The translations under genes and the position numbers were made by a program. A stretch of DNA of 64,000 nucleotides from Diogma glabrata (Eukaryota > Arthropoda > Insecta > Diptera > Cylindrotomidae), in contig OY856186.1 in the NCBI GenBank assembly GCA_963693315.1, positions 461,359,558 through 461,423,557 on the forward strand, written 5' to 3'. The stretch's first letter is position 1, and every line of letters begins with the position of its first letter. Shown here piece by piece: positions 32,309 through 43,570 of the stretch. The notes under the pieces are model-generated. The model did not search any database and was not told where the DNA came from. It saw nothing but the letters and a program-made list of their open reading frames with translations.

Positions 32309-33549
32309 TCCCAGATAAAATCCAATTACAATTCGAAATTATTGGACCTTCGTTTTATTTAAATTCAGACAAAGGACAAAAATCCAATGATGCCCCGGTT
32401 TTGTACAATGTGCACAATTCATCCTTAAGTCCGTTATTTTAGACAGATGTCCAAGATCCGAAATCATAACCATTATATAATTGACTAAATGGAAATTAAT
32501 CCCAGATTTTGTTCAATTAGTCCCATATCTTCTTATGTATCACAATTAAAAAATGGATTTGATTAACATAAATTCAATTTTTTTTTATTTTGTCAAAGCA
32601 ATACACTTATGTATTTGACAAATGATTTCTTTATTGCAATATTGCAATGTTATTAAATATTTTTTTCTTATTAAATTTTATCATTAATATTATAAACCTG
32701 GAAACAAACAGGATGAGTATGTATCTACCTATAAAAATTTGCAAAACTATAGTAATTGCATAACTATTATTTTATTCCACAGTAATTATTTATATGTGTC
32801 CATTCGAAAACGATCCATTCCAATTTACGAGTTTCAAGATAAAGGAAAAAAAACTTGATTTGAGATTATTTACAAACACGGTGATTTGATTGTTTATTGG
32901 TTTCCTTAGGTGTTTGCAATTACTTAGTTTGAAATGTAAAACATATTAGGTAGTAAAGTTAAGCTGATATTTTTGAAATTATTTTGGAATAGAAACATAA
33001 TTTTGGAATAGAACAGAACTCAAGGGTGCCACCCTGTCGACACAGGGTGCCACATTATTGTGGGAGACCACTTTGCATTATTCAGCATATGTGTTTTCAG
33101 ACCTGGTCGTTAAAGAATCATTCTTGTCTACTAAATAATGTACCGTAAAAGAAAACAGCTAATATGGTATCTATAGGAATATTCAAAGCTATTGAGTAAT
33201 TGTGGTGATGGTATTCAAATTCAATGCTCAACATGTTGATTCGATTAAAAAAAAGAAATACACACATATTGTTAAAATTTTATTTTACGCAATAACTCAA
33301 AAATTTTAAAAAGTAGAATACGTATATCCTTTTTGAACCAATAGAACACATTTATAGGACACATTATTATAAGTTATCACAATTTATAAAATAAAATTAT
33401 ATGGATAACCTGGCTAAAATGGTTTCTATGTGATTTACCGTTGAAAATATTGTGATGGCTGGTTTAAGTTTTTTACGGTCGGGTGTCACCCCAAAACGGG
33501 TGACACCCGGAGCAGACCGCCCCCCCCCCGCCCCCCTAGCTGCGCCACT
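32309..33549. other. Non-coding right part of the Tip100-like hAT
   Basis: No recognisable coding. A short hairpin GGGTGCCACCCTGTCGACAC / AGGGTGCCAC (33024-33052) resembles the subterminal repeats of the hAT ends. A 10-bp C-run near the right TIR (33521-33530) is mutated terminal sequence. Confidence 0.5.
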
Positions 33550-33558
33550 GCCTCAGAT

Positions 33559-35411
33559 TATACCGAATAGAAAGAAATTTATGTATAAAATTAATAGATG
33601 CAGAGAAACATCTATTTATTAGGAAAAAAGCTAATAAATTTGCTGAGCACCCTACTGGTTCACGAAATTTTTTTAAAGCCGTCAAGGCTGTTCAAGGAAA
33701 TTTTTGTAAGTCTTCTATACCTCCTCTTATTGATAACGATATGCCTGTTATTGACCCTAAAGAAAAAGCTAATTTATTGGGTAACTGTTTCTCGTTAAAT
33801 TCTACATTAGTAGAACCCAATTTCCTACCTAGACCAATTCCTAGAGTTTCTAACAAAATGGAGCGGATAATTTTTTCGTAAAAATGTCATTTGGAAAATG
33901 CTCTTACAAATCAATACTAATAAGGCATCTGGACCTGATTGTATTCCTCCAATTATCCTTAAAACTTTTGCTAAGGAGTTAACACCAATCCTAACTAAAA
34001 TTTTCTATTTGTCATATAAGAAAAGAATTGTTCCTGATATATGGAAAATGGCTAGTGTACAACCAGTTCCAAAGAAAGGTGCTAAAACGGATCCAAGAAA
34101 CTATAGACCTATATCAATTTTGTTGGTTGTTTCTAAAGTATTTGAGAAATATGTTAATTTTAATATTATGAGCTTCTTAGACTCGTCAAAAATACTTAAA
34201 GAAAGACAATACGGATTCCGTAAAGGAAGAGCGACGGGAGATTTACTTTCTATTGTCACGCATATCTGGAACAAGTCGCTTGAAAACCATGGTGAGACTT
34301 TTGGCGTTGCTCTTGATATTACCAAAGCATTTGATAAAGTATGGCACAATAATCTTATTTGCAAATTGAGATGCTACGGCTTAGATGAACAACTTATTTC
34401 TTGGCTACAAAGCTTTATTTCCGAGCGCAAATTTCGGGTCAATGTTGATGGTGTTTCATCGAATATCTTTTCAACTAATGCTGGTGTTCCTCAAGGTTCC
34501 GCCTTATCACCACTTTTTTTCTTCTCTATATTAATGACTTGCTAGATGCAACAGTTAATCCCATCCATAGTTTTGCTGATGATAGCACACTTTATGCGTC
34601 ACATGAAATGCCAAATTTATATGCACCATCAAATCTTAATGTCGCTAGATCAAACTTGATAGATTCATTAAATATTGATTTAAAAGCCATCTTAGATTGG
34701 GGAGTTGCTAACAGTGTTGAATTCAACACAAGTAAAACTCAAGTTTGTCATTTTTCTAGGTTATCAACACCTAATCCGTTTTTATTAAAGTTTGATTCAA
34801 ATGAACTTCAAGAGAAAGAATCTGTTAGACTTCTAGGAGTTGAGATTGAAAATAATATGAAATGGAATTCTCAAATTTTTTACCTAGCTAAGAACGCTGT
34901 TCAAAAATTAGGGTTCTTGGGTCGTTGTCGTAAGGTTTTTAATAGCGAGCAGCTTCTTTTAATATATAAATCATTTATTCGTCCCTGCATGGAGTATTGC
35001 TCTCACATATGGGGTGGAGCCTACATAAGTAGCTTAAAATGTCTTGATTCTATACAACGGAGAGCTGTTAAATTGATCGGCAACTCGACTCTTACTAACG
35101 AGCTTGATTCCTTGCACCATAGAAGAGACGTCGCTGATTTGACGGTATTTTACAAGTATATTATGGACGAACGGGCGTCTACGGAGATCAAATCGATTTT
35201 GCCTGAACCAGCAAACTTCGCGCGTTTCACCAGATCATCAATACCATCCTTTTACGGTTCAAGTGACAAGTTACTGTCGCTTTTCAACGCGATTTTTTTA
35301 ACAGAGTTTCTCATCTCTGGAATGCCTTACCGGCATGGGTCTTTCCTGATAATTTTAATCCTCAAAACTTTAAGATCAACGTTAATAAATTCCTCAAAGA
35401 AAATTGAATAA
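33559..35411 (+). pseudogene. LINE reverse transcriptase with frameshifts
   Basis: After the hAT insertion ORF2 resumes (EKHLFIRKKANKFAEHP). A frameshift near 33890 precedes NTNKASGPDCIPPIILK (RT domain 0/1). Motif A is GVALDITKAFDKVWH, motif B NAGVPQGSALSPLFF. A second frameshift (~34530) precedes motif C, HSFADDSTLYAS, then RLLGVEI, RPCMEYCSHIWGG and SIQRRAVKLIG. A third shift near 35300 leads to the family tail (FFNRVS.LWNALP..VFP). All catalytic Asp residues remain. Jockey/CR1-group by motif style. Confidence 0.9.
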
Positions 35412-35520
35412 TACTTTCGAACCCTAGTTCCCTAGTTAGCATGGTATCTTCGGATATTCAGAGACGTTGATCTATATTGGTTAACACTAAACATGCCTAA
35501 CATTGAATAAAAAAAAAAAA

Positions 35521-35763
35521 GTTAAGTTGGATTTTATTAAACCGATTTTTGCGCTTTTATTTCCATATAATTATACAAAAAGTATACCAAAAAACGAAAT
35601 AAAATATTAACGTTATCGTTACGTTTTACGTTATAGTAACGCAATTTAATTTTTAAAACGTTATGAAAGTTTATAATTATAATTATTACTAATTACTAAT
35701 AACGCTATTTTATTTCGTTATTTCGTTTTTGCGTTACGTTTCGATTAACGTTTTGCAACACTG
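35521..35763. other. Right terminus of the hAT-like element
   Basis: CGTTA-rich subterminal region (AACGTTATCGTTACGTTTTA, 35610) ending in GTTTTGCAACACTG; nearly the same sequence closes the sister copy at 46221-46373. Confidence 0.75.
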
Positions 35764-36470
35764 CCTTCTATTAATAATGCTGAATATTTTTCTAGTGAAT
35801 ATAATGTTTTTAGATGTGATCGGTCAAAAGGAACGGTTTAATTATTGCTGTACATTCCTCATAATAAAAAGTTCATTAATTGCTACAGATTTATCAGTAA
35901 AAGTATTGTGTCTAAAGCTTACTATTTACAAAAGGAATCTTTATATTTTTGGTGTGTATATTCCACCTACATCGCCTGTTGATTTTTATGCGAAATGATG
36001 TGATACCATAAATGGGATAAATTCAAAACTAAATTTTAATGATCCTGCATTAATTCTTGGTGATTTTAATTTACCTAAAGTAAATTGGACATGAAACAAA
36101 TTGTGCTATTCCCCATAATCATAATGTCAACAGTGAAATGAATGAATGTGTATTGATTCATTGTTATCATATGGGTTCGTTCAATATAATAAAACCAGTA
36201 ATTATATTGAAAGATATTTGGATTTATTTTTTAGCAATACTTTAAATATGTTTGATGCAAGTGAATCACCTCTCTCATATGCAGTTCATGATGTTAATCA
36301 TAAAGCAAGGGATATGGATATGGATATGGATATGTATATAAGCAATTCTGAATTTTTTAAACTCGTCTCATGTATTAGAAAATAATAGTTTTTGTTTCGA
36401 ATTTTTTGATTTTGATCGCGTCGGTGGTCTGAACTCGTACTTTGCTTCTGTTGACTGGAGTTCAAATTTT
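35764..36470 (+). pseudogene. LINE endonuclease, C-terminal part (continues 21843-22009)
   Basis: After TSD CCTTCTAT the frame continues INNAEYFSSEYNVFRCDRSK, then frameshifted IFGVYIPPTSP, ALILGDFNLPKVNW (GDFN) and HDVNHKA (degraded SDH region), ending with GGLNSYFASVDWSSNF. This is the rest of the endonuclease begun at 21843 and the start of the linker. A GATATG hexamer repeat (36312-36335) interrupts near the SDH block. Confidence 0.7.
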
Positions 36471-36499
36471 ACTCAAAAAAAATACATAAAGTTTTGGTA

Positions 36500-37228
36500 A
36501 CGAAAATGAAAAAACACAGCCCAAATTAACTTGTTTTACCAAAACAGAAAATATAGAAGGAACTGTTTCTAAAGCAGCAACCAGCGATAGATTTTTTATA
36601 AATGCCATTACCAAATTTCAAATTTCAAATGGAGCACAGTTCTCTATTTCCATGGATGAATATATACATGTTTAAAAAATCGTCAGTATTCAAATATCAA
36701 TGTACATACCTCTAACAAGTTTTGGAATTTGTGTATGGCGGGATATTTGTTTCACAACCAGCAGAAAAAACCGTAAGTATTATAAAAAATAAATTTTTTA
36801 CAATTTGATTTGTGTATGAAAAGACACATAGTTGCCAGTACCACATATGGAGTAACAGTCATGAAGAAATATGGAAGGTGAAGCGGTAGTGAGCATAAAC
36901 TATGCTAGGCACACGGACTGCATTTAACGATATGTGATGTGCTTTATAAAAAAGATCGTGTAATGATTTATCTGTGTCAGATGACGAGACACGCGGGCAA
37001 ATTTGGATAGGGAAATTATTTTTTAAGTAACAGGTAATACAGACAGACTTGAATTTGAAGACTGCCAGTTCACAACAACAATGGAGATATGTCAGAACAA
37101 AGACTTGGAAAATACTGAGCCTGAGTTCAATAATGAATATATAATTAGAATCTTAATATTTCTGAAACTATAGAAAAAAATCGTAAAATAATCCATCTAT
37201 TTTGTGGATCACCTCTTAAAGACGATAT
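36500..37228 (+). pseudogene. hAT transposase fragment, split by CCCGAGC element
   Basis: Frameshifted blocks: TVSKAATSDRFFINAITKFQ, INVHTSNKFWNL, AEKTV, LCYAHGLHLTICDVLYKK and SETIEKNRKIIHLFCGSPLK. The last reads into DDI, where the element at 37229 interrupts. The frame resumes at 48327 (LHKHF) after removing one TAT, before the Gypsy LTR at 48345 cuts it again. Typical hAT catalytic-core blocks, a family different from the 28-30 kb copy. Confidence 0.7.
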
Positions 37229-37244
37229 CCCGAGCAGAAATTTG

Positions 37245-37530
<286 letters not shown>

Positions 37531-37559
37531 ATTTGATATTTGGCTTGTATATATTATTT

Positions 37560-38116
37560 AAATAATAAAATCTTTGGATGAAGCCAATAAATAAAACAAT
37601 AATTATAATTTTTTATCGACAATTGTTTCGGTTTTTAATGATAAACCATCTTCAAGGATAATATTTTGGTAAAAATTCTTATACAAAAATAATATAACAA
37701 CAAGAAATTGACATAAATATGAAAAACTAACAATCAAAAAAGAAAAAGCTAACTATATAAAAAAAATATATGATTAAAGAAAATGCAAAACAATAATACA
37801 ATGAAAAAATTAGAAAATACAAGATGTTAAGTAGTAAAACCTTCATTTCTTTAATTTTTGTTAAAAATCAACTTAGAACAAAATCATAAGTATTATGAAG
37901 AAAGTCTGTATCTGTTTGTATGTTTATACAATTTTTATGTTGTTTAATAAAAAAAAAAAAATAAATAAAAAAAAAATTAATTGTTAATTATTAATTATTT
38001 GTTTTTTAATTAATTAAAATAAATTAATAAACAACATAAATTTTTATGTACAATTGTCGATAAAAAATTATAATTATTGTTTTATTTATTGGCTTCATCC
38101 AAAGATTTTATTATTT
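37560..38116. mobile_element. 557-bp foldback inserted in a transposon arm
   Basis: Perfect ~66-bp inverted ends AAATAATAAAATCTTTGGAT...GACAATTG. It sits at the outer end of the left arm of the 38-41 kb transposon: the right arm reads straight from the (AT)n side into GGGCTATTATTTTG (reverse complement) without it. The left interior contains GTTTCGGTTTTTAATGATAA and ACCATCTTCAAGGATA, resembling the segment at 41131-41298. Confidence 0.7.
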
Positions 38117-38886
38117 GGGCTATTATTTTGAAAACGTACATCGAAAAAAAAACAACTATTTTTTAAAAATCTGAAATTTTGATATTTTGTTGGTATTGAC
38201 GAAAGGAAAAAAGTGATTTCTGCTTTTATTTTTTGTGTACTCTGAATCGGAGTTATGCGCGGTTGAATTTTGAGGCTTTTTCACGTAGTTTTTGGTAATG
38301 GTGGCAATGTTTTGTGAATAGGTGCCACAAATTTCATCTGACTTACGTATATTTTTGCAAGTAAAAAGGAAAATAATTGAATAATTGAAATAAGTAAGTT
38401 TAAAATTAATAACTTCTCTCTTTTCCGCTAGGCGGCGCGTAAAACCTTGGTTTACTTCAAAGCTCATATCTCAAAAAGTAGGCTTTTTTTTTTTTTTGTT
38501 TTTCACAAATTTTAAAGTAAACATATGCAGCTATGAAATTGAGAAATAAAAAGTCAGCAATTCAATATGGATTTTTTCTTACGATTTTTTAAAGTTTGGT
38601 ATATGAAAAATTCACATGTGTTTTTTTATTAAGCTAATAATCCTGTACTAAATGTGGATCTAATAAATTAAACATTTCATATTTTAACACCTGCAATAAA
38701 TTTGAACCATTTTTTGTGTATTTCTGATTGAGAAACAGGTTTTTATTCAGAATAAGAATTGGAGATCCCAATGATCGAAGATTTTGTTATAATTTCAACA
38801 TCACCAACACTAACATTAGAAAAAAACATTAAAAAAATATTTTTCCTATAAACATTATAATTTAATCAATATTATAAATAAATACA

Positions 38887-38962
38887 TTAAAAAATTAATT
38901 TATATATTTTTTTTTGCCTTTAATTTGAAATATTTATGATCATCAGAAAAAGAAAACATTTT
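38887..38962 (-). pseudogene. C-terminal remnant of the unassigned transposase
   Basis: In the frame adjacent to the ORF end at 38968 the minus strand reads DKIIAKMFSFSDDHKYFKLK then AKKNI and stop. It aligns with the C-terminus in the 59-62 kb palindrome (TINAKMFSNSKETFECKISK then stop). The upstream ORF runs directly into it, showing an internal deletion of the catalytic middle. Confidence 0.7.
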
Positions 38963-38967
38963 GGCAA

Positions 38968-39489
38968 TTATTTTATCGGGTGTAGTGTTATCCGGTAAAA
39001 AACAGTGGAATCCTTGAGTTCTTTGTTTTCTTCCAAGAACATTTCGTAGATGTCGGTGAGGGTCCATAACACCAACCGCTTTGATTTCTTAATTTTTGTC
39101 GATCCTTCTGTAATAGTAACAACATCTTTAAGGCCAGGCATTGTTCTACTAATTTCCTCTGATAAGAAGTATGTTTGAATTTGTTTTACTATATTTTGTG
39201 ACAAACTGTGCACTTGTTTGCTTTGAGGCCAACTGTAAGGACCTACTGTTTCCAACAGATCCATGGCGAATTCTACCAGTCGTCTTGATGCATTAAATTC
39301 ATCCTGGATACGTTGATTTGACCAAAATATACGTGGTAGAGTTGTCAACAAAAACACTTGTTTTGATTTACAACTGGCATCTTTAAACTCTTTTTTAAGG
39401 TTCATAAGCCATGATGTATATTCACATTCCTCGTTTGGTGATAACACTTTAACTGAATCTACTTGAAATATTCTTTGACTTATTGCCAA
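38968..39489 (-). pseudogene. Transposase-like N-terminal region (SRTMPGLKD family)
   Basis: 173 codons. Recognisable blocks: KEFKDASCKSKQVFLLTTLP with FWSNQRIQDEFNASRRLVE, then SEEISRTMPGLKDVVTI and KRLVLWTLTDIYEMFLEENK. I associate the SR.MPG.KD and KRLVL.L...Y..F blocks, from memory, with large uncharacterised predicted proteins in many invertebrate genomes. The segment that should follow is missing. It overlaps the end of the preceding exon frame by 10 nt, implying a frameshift. Confidence 0.65.
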
Positions 39490-39755
39490 TGTGACACTTG
39501 CAATTTTTTATAACTTCCTGTTGTAATATGATTTTGTTTGATAGGAAATTCGGCTAACCTTTCAAGAACATTGTTAATATCTTCTAAAATTTCATTAAGT
39601 AGTTCAGGAACTGGTGGAGATATAGTATCAACCGAAACTGGTGATGGATCTAAAGATGTTGGAGGTATTTGAATATTTTCGTTCGTTGGAACATTTTCAA
39701 CATCCTGATTTATAGAAATAATTTCACTATCGATAGTTTCCGAACATGAAAGCTG
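39480..39755 (-). pseudogene. Exon 2 of the unassigned transposase
   Basis: Starts after an AG acceptor (TATACAG) with QLSCSETIDSEIIS and runs through an acidic, Pro-rich linker to LERLAEFPIKQNH and SYKKLQVSHWQ. Joined in phase 0 to exon 1 through a 63-bp GT-AG intron (39756-39818). Linker-type composition, no domain. Confidence 0.55.
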
Positions 39756-39818
39756 CTGTATAGAAAATATTAGTTGCATATGAATTTTTATTCATTTTAA
39801 TAAAATAATTAAATTTAC

Positions 39819-39992
39819 CTTATTTTTATAGATATAAGTGCGACATGTTTCACATATAAACTAGTCATCAAGCAAAGTAAAATTTAGGGTCGCAGCTTTT
39901 TGAATAACAGCTGGTGTGACCAGTTTCACATTTTTTGATGTCCGCTGATGATTTTTGAGACCGTACAAGTTACAGCACAATTTGAAAGGCAT
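39819..39992 (-). pseudogene. Exon 1 of the unassigned transposase, with stop
   Basis: 58 codons from ATG: MPFKLCCNLYGLKNH, then LVTPAVIQKAATLNFTLLDD, an in-frame TAG, then FICETCRTYIYKNK ending at AAG|GTAAAT. The paired cysteines (KLCC and CETC) suggest an N-terminal zinc-binding module. The stop means this copy cannot make a full protein without readthrough. The splice call rests on good donor/acceptor consensus and phase agreement. Confidence 0.55.
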
Positions 39993-40982
39993 TTCTATTA
40001 TTATCTTTTCTAAACGTTATGTCTCCTAAATATTTTGGAATATAATTGGTTATAAGGCAATCCGATCAATATATATATACCCTTGAAATAGTTTTGACAT
40101 AGGTAGAATCAGGTAAAATTAGGTAGGTACAATTTAATATATTTTGATTGAATGCAAGTATAATTTGGTCAAAAACCGTTTGTGGGCGTCATTAGATTAA
40201 ATGTTAAAATTATGAGCCTCTAATGAGATTTTAATTAGTAAAAAGGGGCTGAATAGACATTTTTTAAAATGAATAAACATTTTACACACCCTTTTAATAA
40301 TTTAAATTCCTTTATTTTACCACTTAACTTAAATTAATTTTTAATAAGTTTTTAACCATTTAACCGCACAGAAAATGGTTCAAATTTATTGCAGGTGTTA
40401 AAATATGAAATGTTTAATTTATTAGATCCACATTTAGTACAGGATTATTAACTTAATAAAAAAACACATGTGAATTTTTCATATACCAAACTTTAAAAAA
40501 TCGTAAGAAAAAATCCATATTGAATTGCTGACTTTTTATTTCTCAATTTCATAGCTGCATATGTTTACTTTAAAATTTGTGAAAAACAAAAAAAAAAAAA
40601 GCCTACTTTTTGAGATATGAGCTTTGAAGTAAACCAAGGTTTTACGCGCCGCCTAGCGGAAAAGAGAAAAGTTATTAATTTTAAACTTACTTATTTCAAT
40701 TATTCAATTATTTTCCTTTTTACTTGCAAAAATATACGTAAGTCGGATGAAATTTGTGGCACCTATTCACAAAACATTGCCACCATTACCAAAAACTACG
40801 TGAAAAAGCCTCAAAATTCAACCGCGCATAACTCCGATTCAGAGTACACAAAAAATAAAAGCAGAAATCACTTTTTTCCTTTTGTCAATGTCAACAATAT
40901 ATCAAAATTTCAGATTTTTTAAAAATCAAAAATTTAAAAATCAACAAAAAAATGTACGTTTTCAAAATAATAGCCCTATTTA

Positions 40983-41130
<148 letters not shown>

Positions 41131-41298
41131 AAATTTAAATGTATCACTTGCACCTTTTTTCAGCCACTTTTGGAATAATAAATATTGAAATAATATTAAA
41201 TTATAAAATTGTTTTAAATTCTTTATTTCAACTAACAATATTTCGCCACAAAGGCATTTTCAAGTTAATATTGAAAAAAGAAAGAATTTTTGGAAATG
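41131..41298 (-). other. Possible Penelope-like element scrap between (AT)n tracts
   Basis: Minus strand contains CTTGAAAATGCCTTTGTGGC followed by GAAATATTGTTAGTTGAAAT. The pattern (T)GA.GATGCC-stem-GGCGAAA, with stem GCC.TTTGTGGC, resembles the hammerhead-like motif of Penelope-like element terminal repeats, though the CUGAUGA box is degenerate. A similar string (CTTGAAGATGGTTTATCATT...CGAAAC) occurs on the minus strand near 37625-37660. No RT or GIY-YIG is present. Confidence 0.35.
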
Positions 41299-41459
<161 letters not shown>

Positions 41460-42691
41460 GCCGGGAGGAGGCTTAATTACGCCCTTGGCAAGAATGAGAT
41501 TTGACGCCCCTACCCTCCTCTCCCCTCTACAGAATTGGTTTGTTTTAAACACTGTTTAAAACAATGTTCAAAACAAATTGGTTTTTATTCCAAAAAACAA
41601 TGTTTTAAACAAAAATTGTTTTTTTTTAAATATAGCAATTACTTATTTGTTTTTTAATTGAACTGTTGCATAATGTGGTATTTTATCGTTTTTAATACAT
41701 TTACACCTAATACGCCATTAAAATTTTGAAAGTTTTTAAAAGGAATTACATATCAAAACATTTGTACAAAAGTGCTGGCGGATCTGGTATTTGATTGCCG
41801 ACAATCGCAATTCGTTTAATTTCTAAATAAAAAGTGACAAATATGTGTCATTACTGTGAATCAAAAGGAACATCCTAGTTCTGAAAAGAAAATTAAAGAT
41901 TCGGTGCGAGAATTGTAAAATTAGGTTACATATTTCATCTCATTGTTGATTGACTTGACGTAATGTTTTCCATTACATTAATTTTTCAATAAAAAATGTT
42001 GTGTTTAGGAATTTACAATATGTGTCACAACAATATATAGATGCTTTTTAAGACGTAGGTTCCACAACTACATGTATTCTAAGATGTTGACGAACGCTTT
42101 CTTTAAACTTTTGGGGATTGGACGCCCCCGATGTCCAGCAAAGCATTCCGTTTGTACGATATACGGACAAAGGAATCCCTCTCAATTCTGTCACTATGAC
42201 AGAGAGTGACCTCAATAGTTTGACTGTTTGCACAAACCGATTGACTTGTATAACAGGAAAAAGAATATGATTGAGGAAGAACATGATGGATTCGATTTCA
42301 AATATTAAAATTTTTACCACATACTTAACATGTACTTGATAAAAAAGGCTTAAAAATTTTAAAACCAGTCGCAAATGCTTGGGAAGCAAATGAATGCAGT
42401 CTTAGCCAATAAGTAATTTGGAAACAGTAACGACATGATTTGGATTTTTTTGGTCATTTTGGCAGCCCTGTGAATAAGTACGAATTTGGAAACAATTACA
42501 ACATGATTTGGATTTATTTGGACTTGTGATCAGTTTTACAAAAAGAAAAAAAAATCGTAACGTTATATGCGTTTCGTTTTTATGCATTATATTTATTTTT
42601 GCGGCACGTTATTTCGTTATGGAACAGACAAATATTTTTTCTATTTTAAGTGTTTCGTTTGGGATTCGAACTCGAGGTTACGAGTGCCAGA

Positions 42692-43570
42692 TAGGGTTGC
42701 CACGTTTTAAAAGTTTCAAAGTAGGACACACTACCCCTACAGTCTTAAAACTAAAAAACTCGTTGGATTTGTGCCACTTAATTTTTCAGTTATAAAATAA
42801 ATATTTTTTTAAAAAATCAGGTTTCGGTTTGGTGTAAGTATGAATGTATGGGCGTTATTTCTGTAATGCTAATTGATTTATTTATAATGAATAATGGCAT
42901 ACAAATTCGCATTTATGTTATCAGCCTCCAATGCGGTAACACTCGAAAAACTTAAATTTAAAGTTTTTAAGGACTCAGAAATACAGCTAAACATACCGTC
43001 TGCTGATTCATTGGCACTTCACTTTCATTAAAATCAATAAATTTATGTTGTAAGCCAGGTACTCATAAATAGTTCTGTTTTGTATATATACATTTTCCTT
43101 CAAAATCGTTAGCTTTCTGTAGCCAATTGTTTTACTTTATAACAAAATTCAGTTCAGTGATTTTATTTTACTAATAATACTAAGAACAGCTGATTTGTAA
43201 CAAAAGTTATTTAAAAAAAGAGAGGTTTAACGGTGGATTTAATTCAAAATTATTTAAACAATGGTGGCTTACCACCTGAATATATCATGCAATAAAGCAT
43301 AGATATTCACATATGTCACAGCGATGTAAATTGTTTGCTTAATTGTTACTAACCTTTCGACATAAAAAAAAATCATCGGTTACAAATATAAGTAAAGGTG
43401 CAATCAGGATTACTTATTTTGCTAACGCGTTTTTGAGAGAAATAGGTTGGAAAAAAATCTATTTTTTTCAGTGTAAGATATTGTATTACAGTTTGCCTAA
43501 AGTAGGACATTTTTATAGTAAAGTAGGACGTAGGACATTCTTGCTCCAAAGTAGGAGCGTGGCAGCCTTA
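42692..43570. mobile_element. 879-bp hAT MITE, TIR TAGGGTTGCCACG
   Basis: TIRs TAGGGTTGCCACG (left) and TAAGGCTGCCACG (right, reverse complement). Flanks GTGCCAGA (42684-42691) and GTGCCATA (43571-43578) form an 8-bp TSD with one mismatch. Subterminal AAAGTAGGACA motifs occur at both ends. Non-coding. Confidence 0.75.

Larger units (their letters stand above)
28244..33550 (-). mobile_element. hAT transposon (Tip100-like), decayed
   Basis: 8-bp TSD CCTCAGAT at 28236-28243 and 33551-33558. TIRs CAGTGGCGTAGCTAG (left) and CAGTGGCGCAGCTAG (right, reverse complement) with subterminal GGGTGGCACCC / GGGTGTCACCC. CAGTGGCG termini are characteristic of Tip100/ZMYM-related hATs. It carries a minus-strand transposase pseudogene (28493-30190) and a TA-flanked foldback element (30591-32306). 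It interrupts a LINE. Confidence 0.9.
24880..35519 (+). mobile_element. Jockey/CR1-like LINE interrupted by two transposons
   Basis: ORF2 is in three pieces: up to 25060, 27571-28243 and 33551-35411. The pieces join in reading order when the TA-flanked MITE (25061-27570) and the Tip100-like hAT (28244-33550) are removed. The 3' end has the family UTR (GGTATCTTCGGATATTCA) and poly(A) at 35508-35519. The 5' end is unclear; LINE-like coding is credible from about 25015. Confidence 0.75.
22010..35763. mobile_element. hAT-like element, TIR CAGTGTTGCAAAACG, swollen by nested insertions
   Basis: An 8-bp TSD, CCTTCTAT, lies at 22002-22009 and 35764-35771. Ends are CAGTGTTGCAAAA... and ...CGTTTTGCAACACTG. 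The original left terminus continues at 23672 with CGAAAAAAAAATTCGTAACG because a LINE landed in it. Both ends are rich in CGTTACG/CGTTATTTCG subterminal repeats. No transposase of its own was seen, so the original was probably a non-autonomous hAT or MITE. A second copy of the family is at 42531-46373. The 13.75-kb span is mostly other elements. Confidence 0.85.
38117..40976 (-). mobile_element. Long-TIR transposon with unassigned transposase family
   Basis: Inverted arms of ~610 bp (38117-38725; 40363-40976), nearly identical (GGGCTATTATTTTGAAAACG at the outer ends), enclose 1.6 kb with a minus-strand gene in exons. Both outer ends run within ~20 bp into (AT)n. The gene keeps the N-terminal part and the final ~25 residues; the centre is deleted. 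It is related to the fragments in the palindrome at 59443-62222. Within each arm an apparent ORF of ~100 codons (MSFEVNQGFTRRLAEKR) occurs, but it is arm sequence and probably not coding. Confidence 0.8.

Noticed and set aside
36312..36335. GATATG hexamer repeat encoding Met-Asp repeats
   Set aside because: A small slippage expansion inside a dead LINE endonuclease; no functional meaning visible.
38156..38467. 103-codon ORF repeated in both arms (also 40617-40922)
   Set aside because: It lies in the inverted arms of the long-TIR transposon on opposite strands; low complexity, no domain, so likely a by-product of arm sequence.
42048..42389. 113-codon minus-strand ORF in the CAGAGCC hAT
   Set aside because: The C-terminal SNPQKFKESVRQHL faintly recalls a LINE tail, but the rest is unrecognisable; not enough to annotate.
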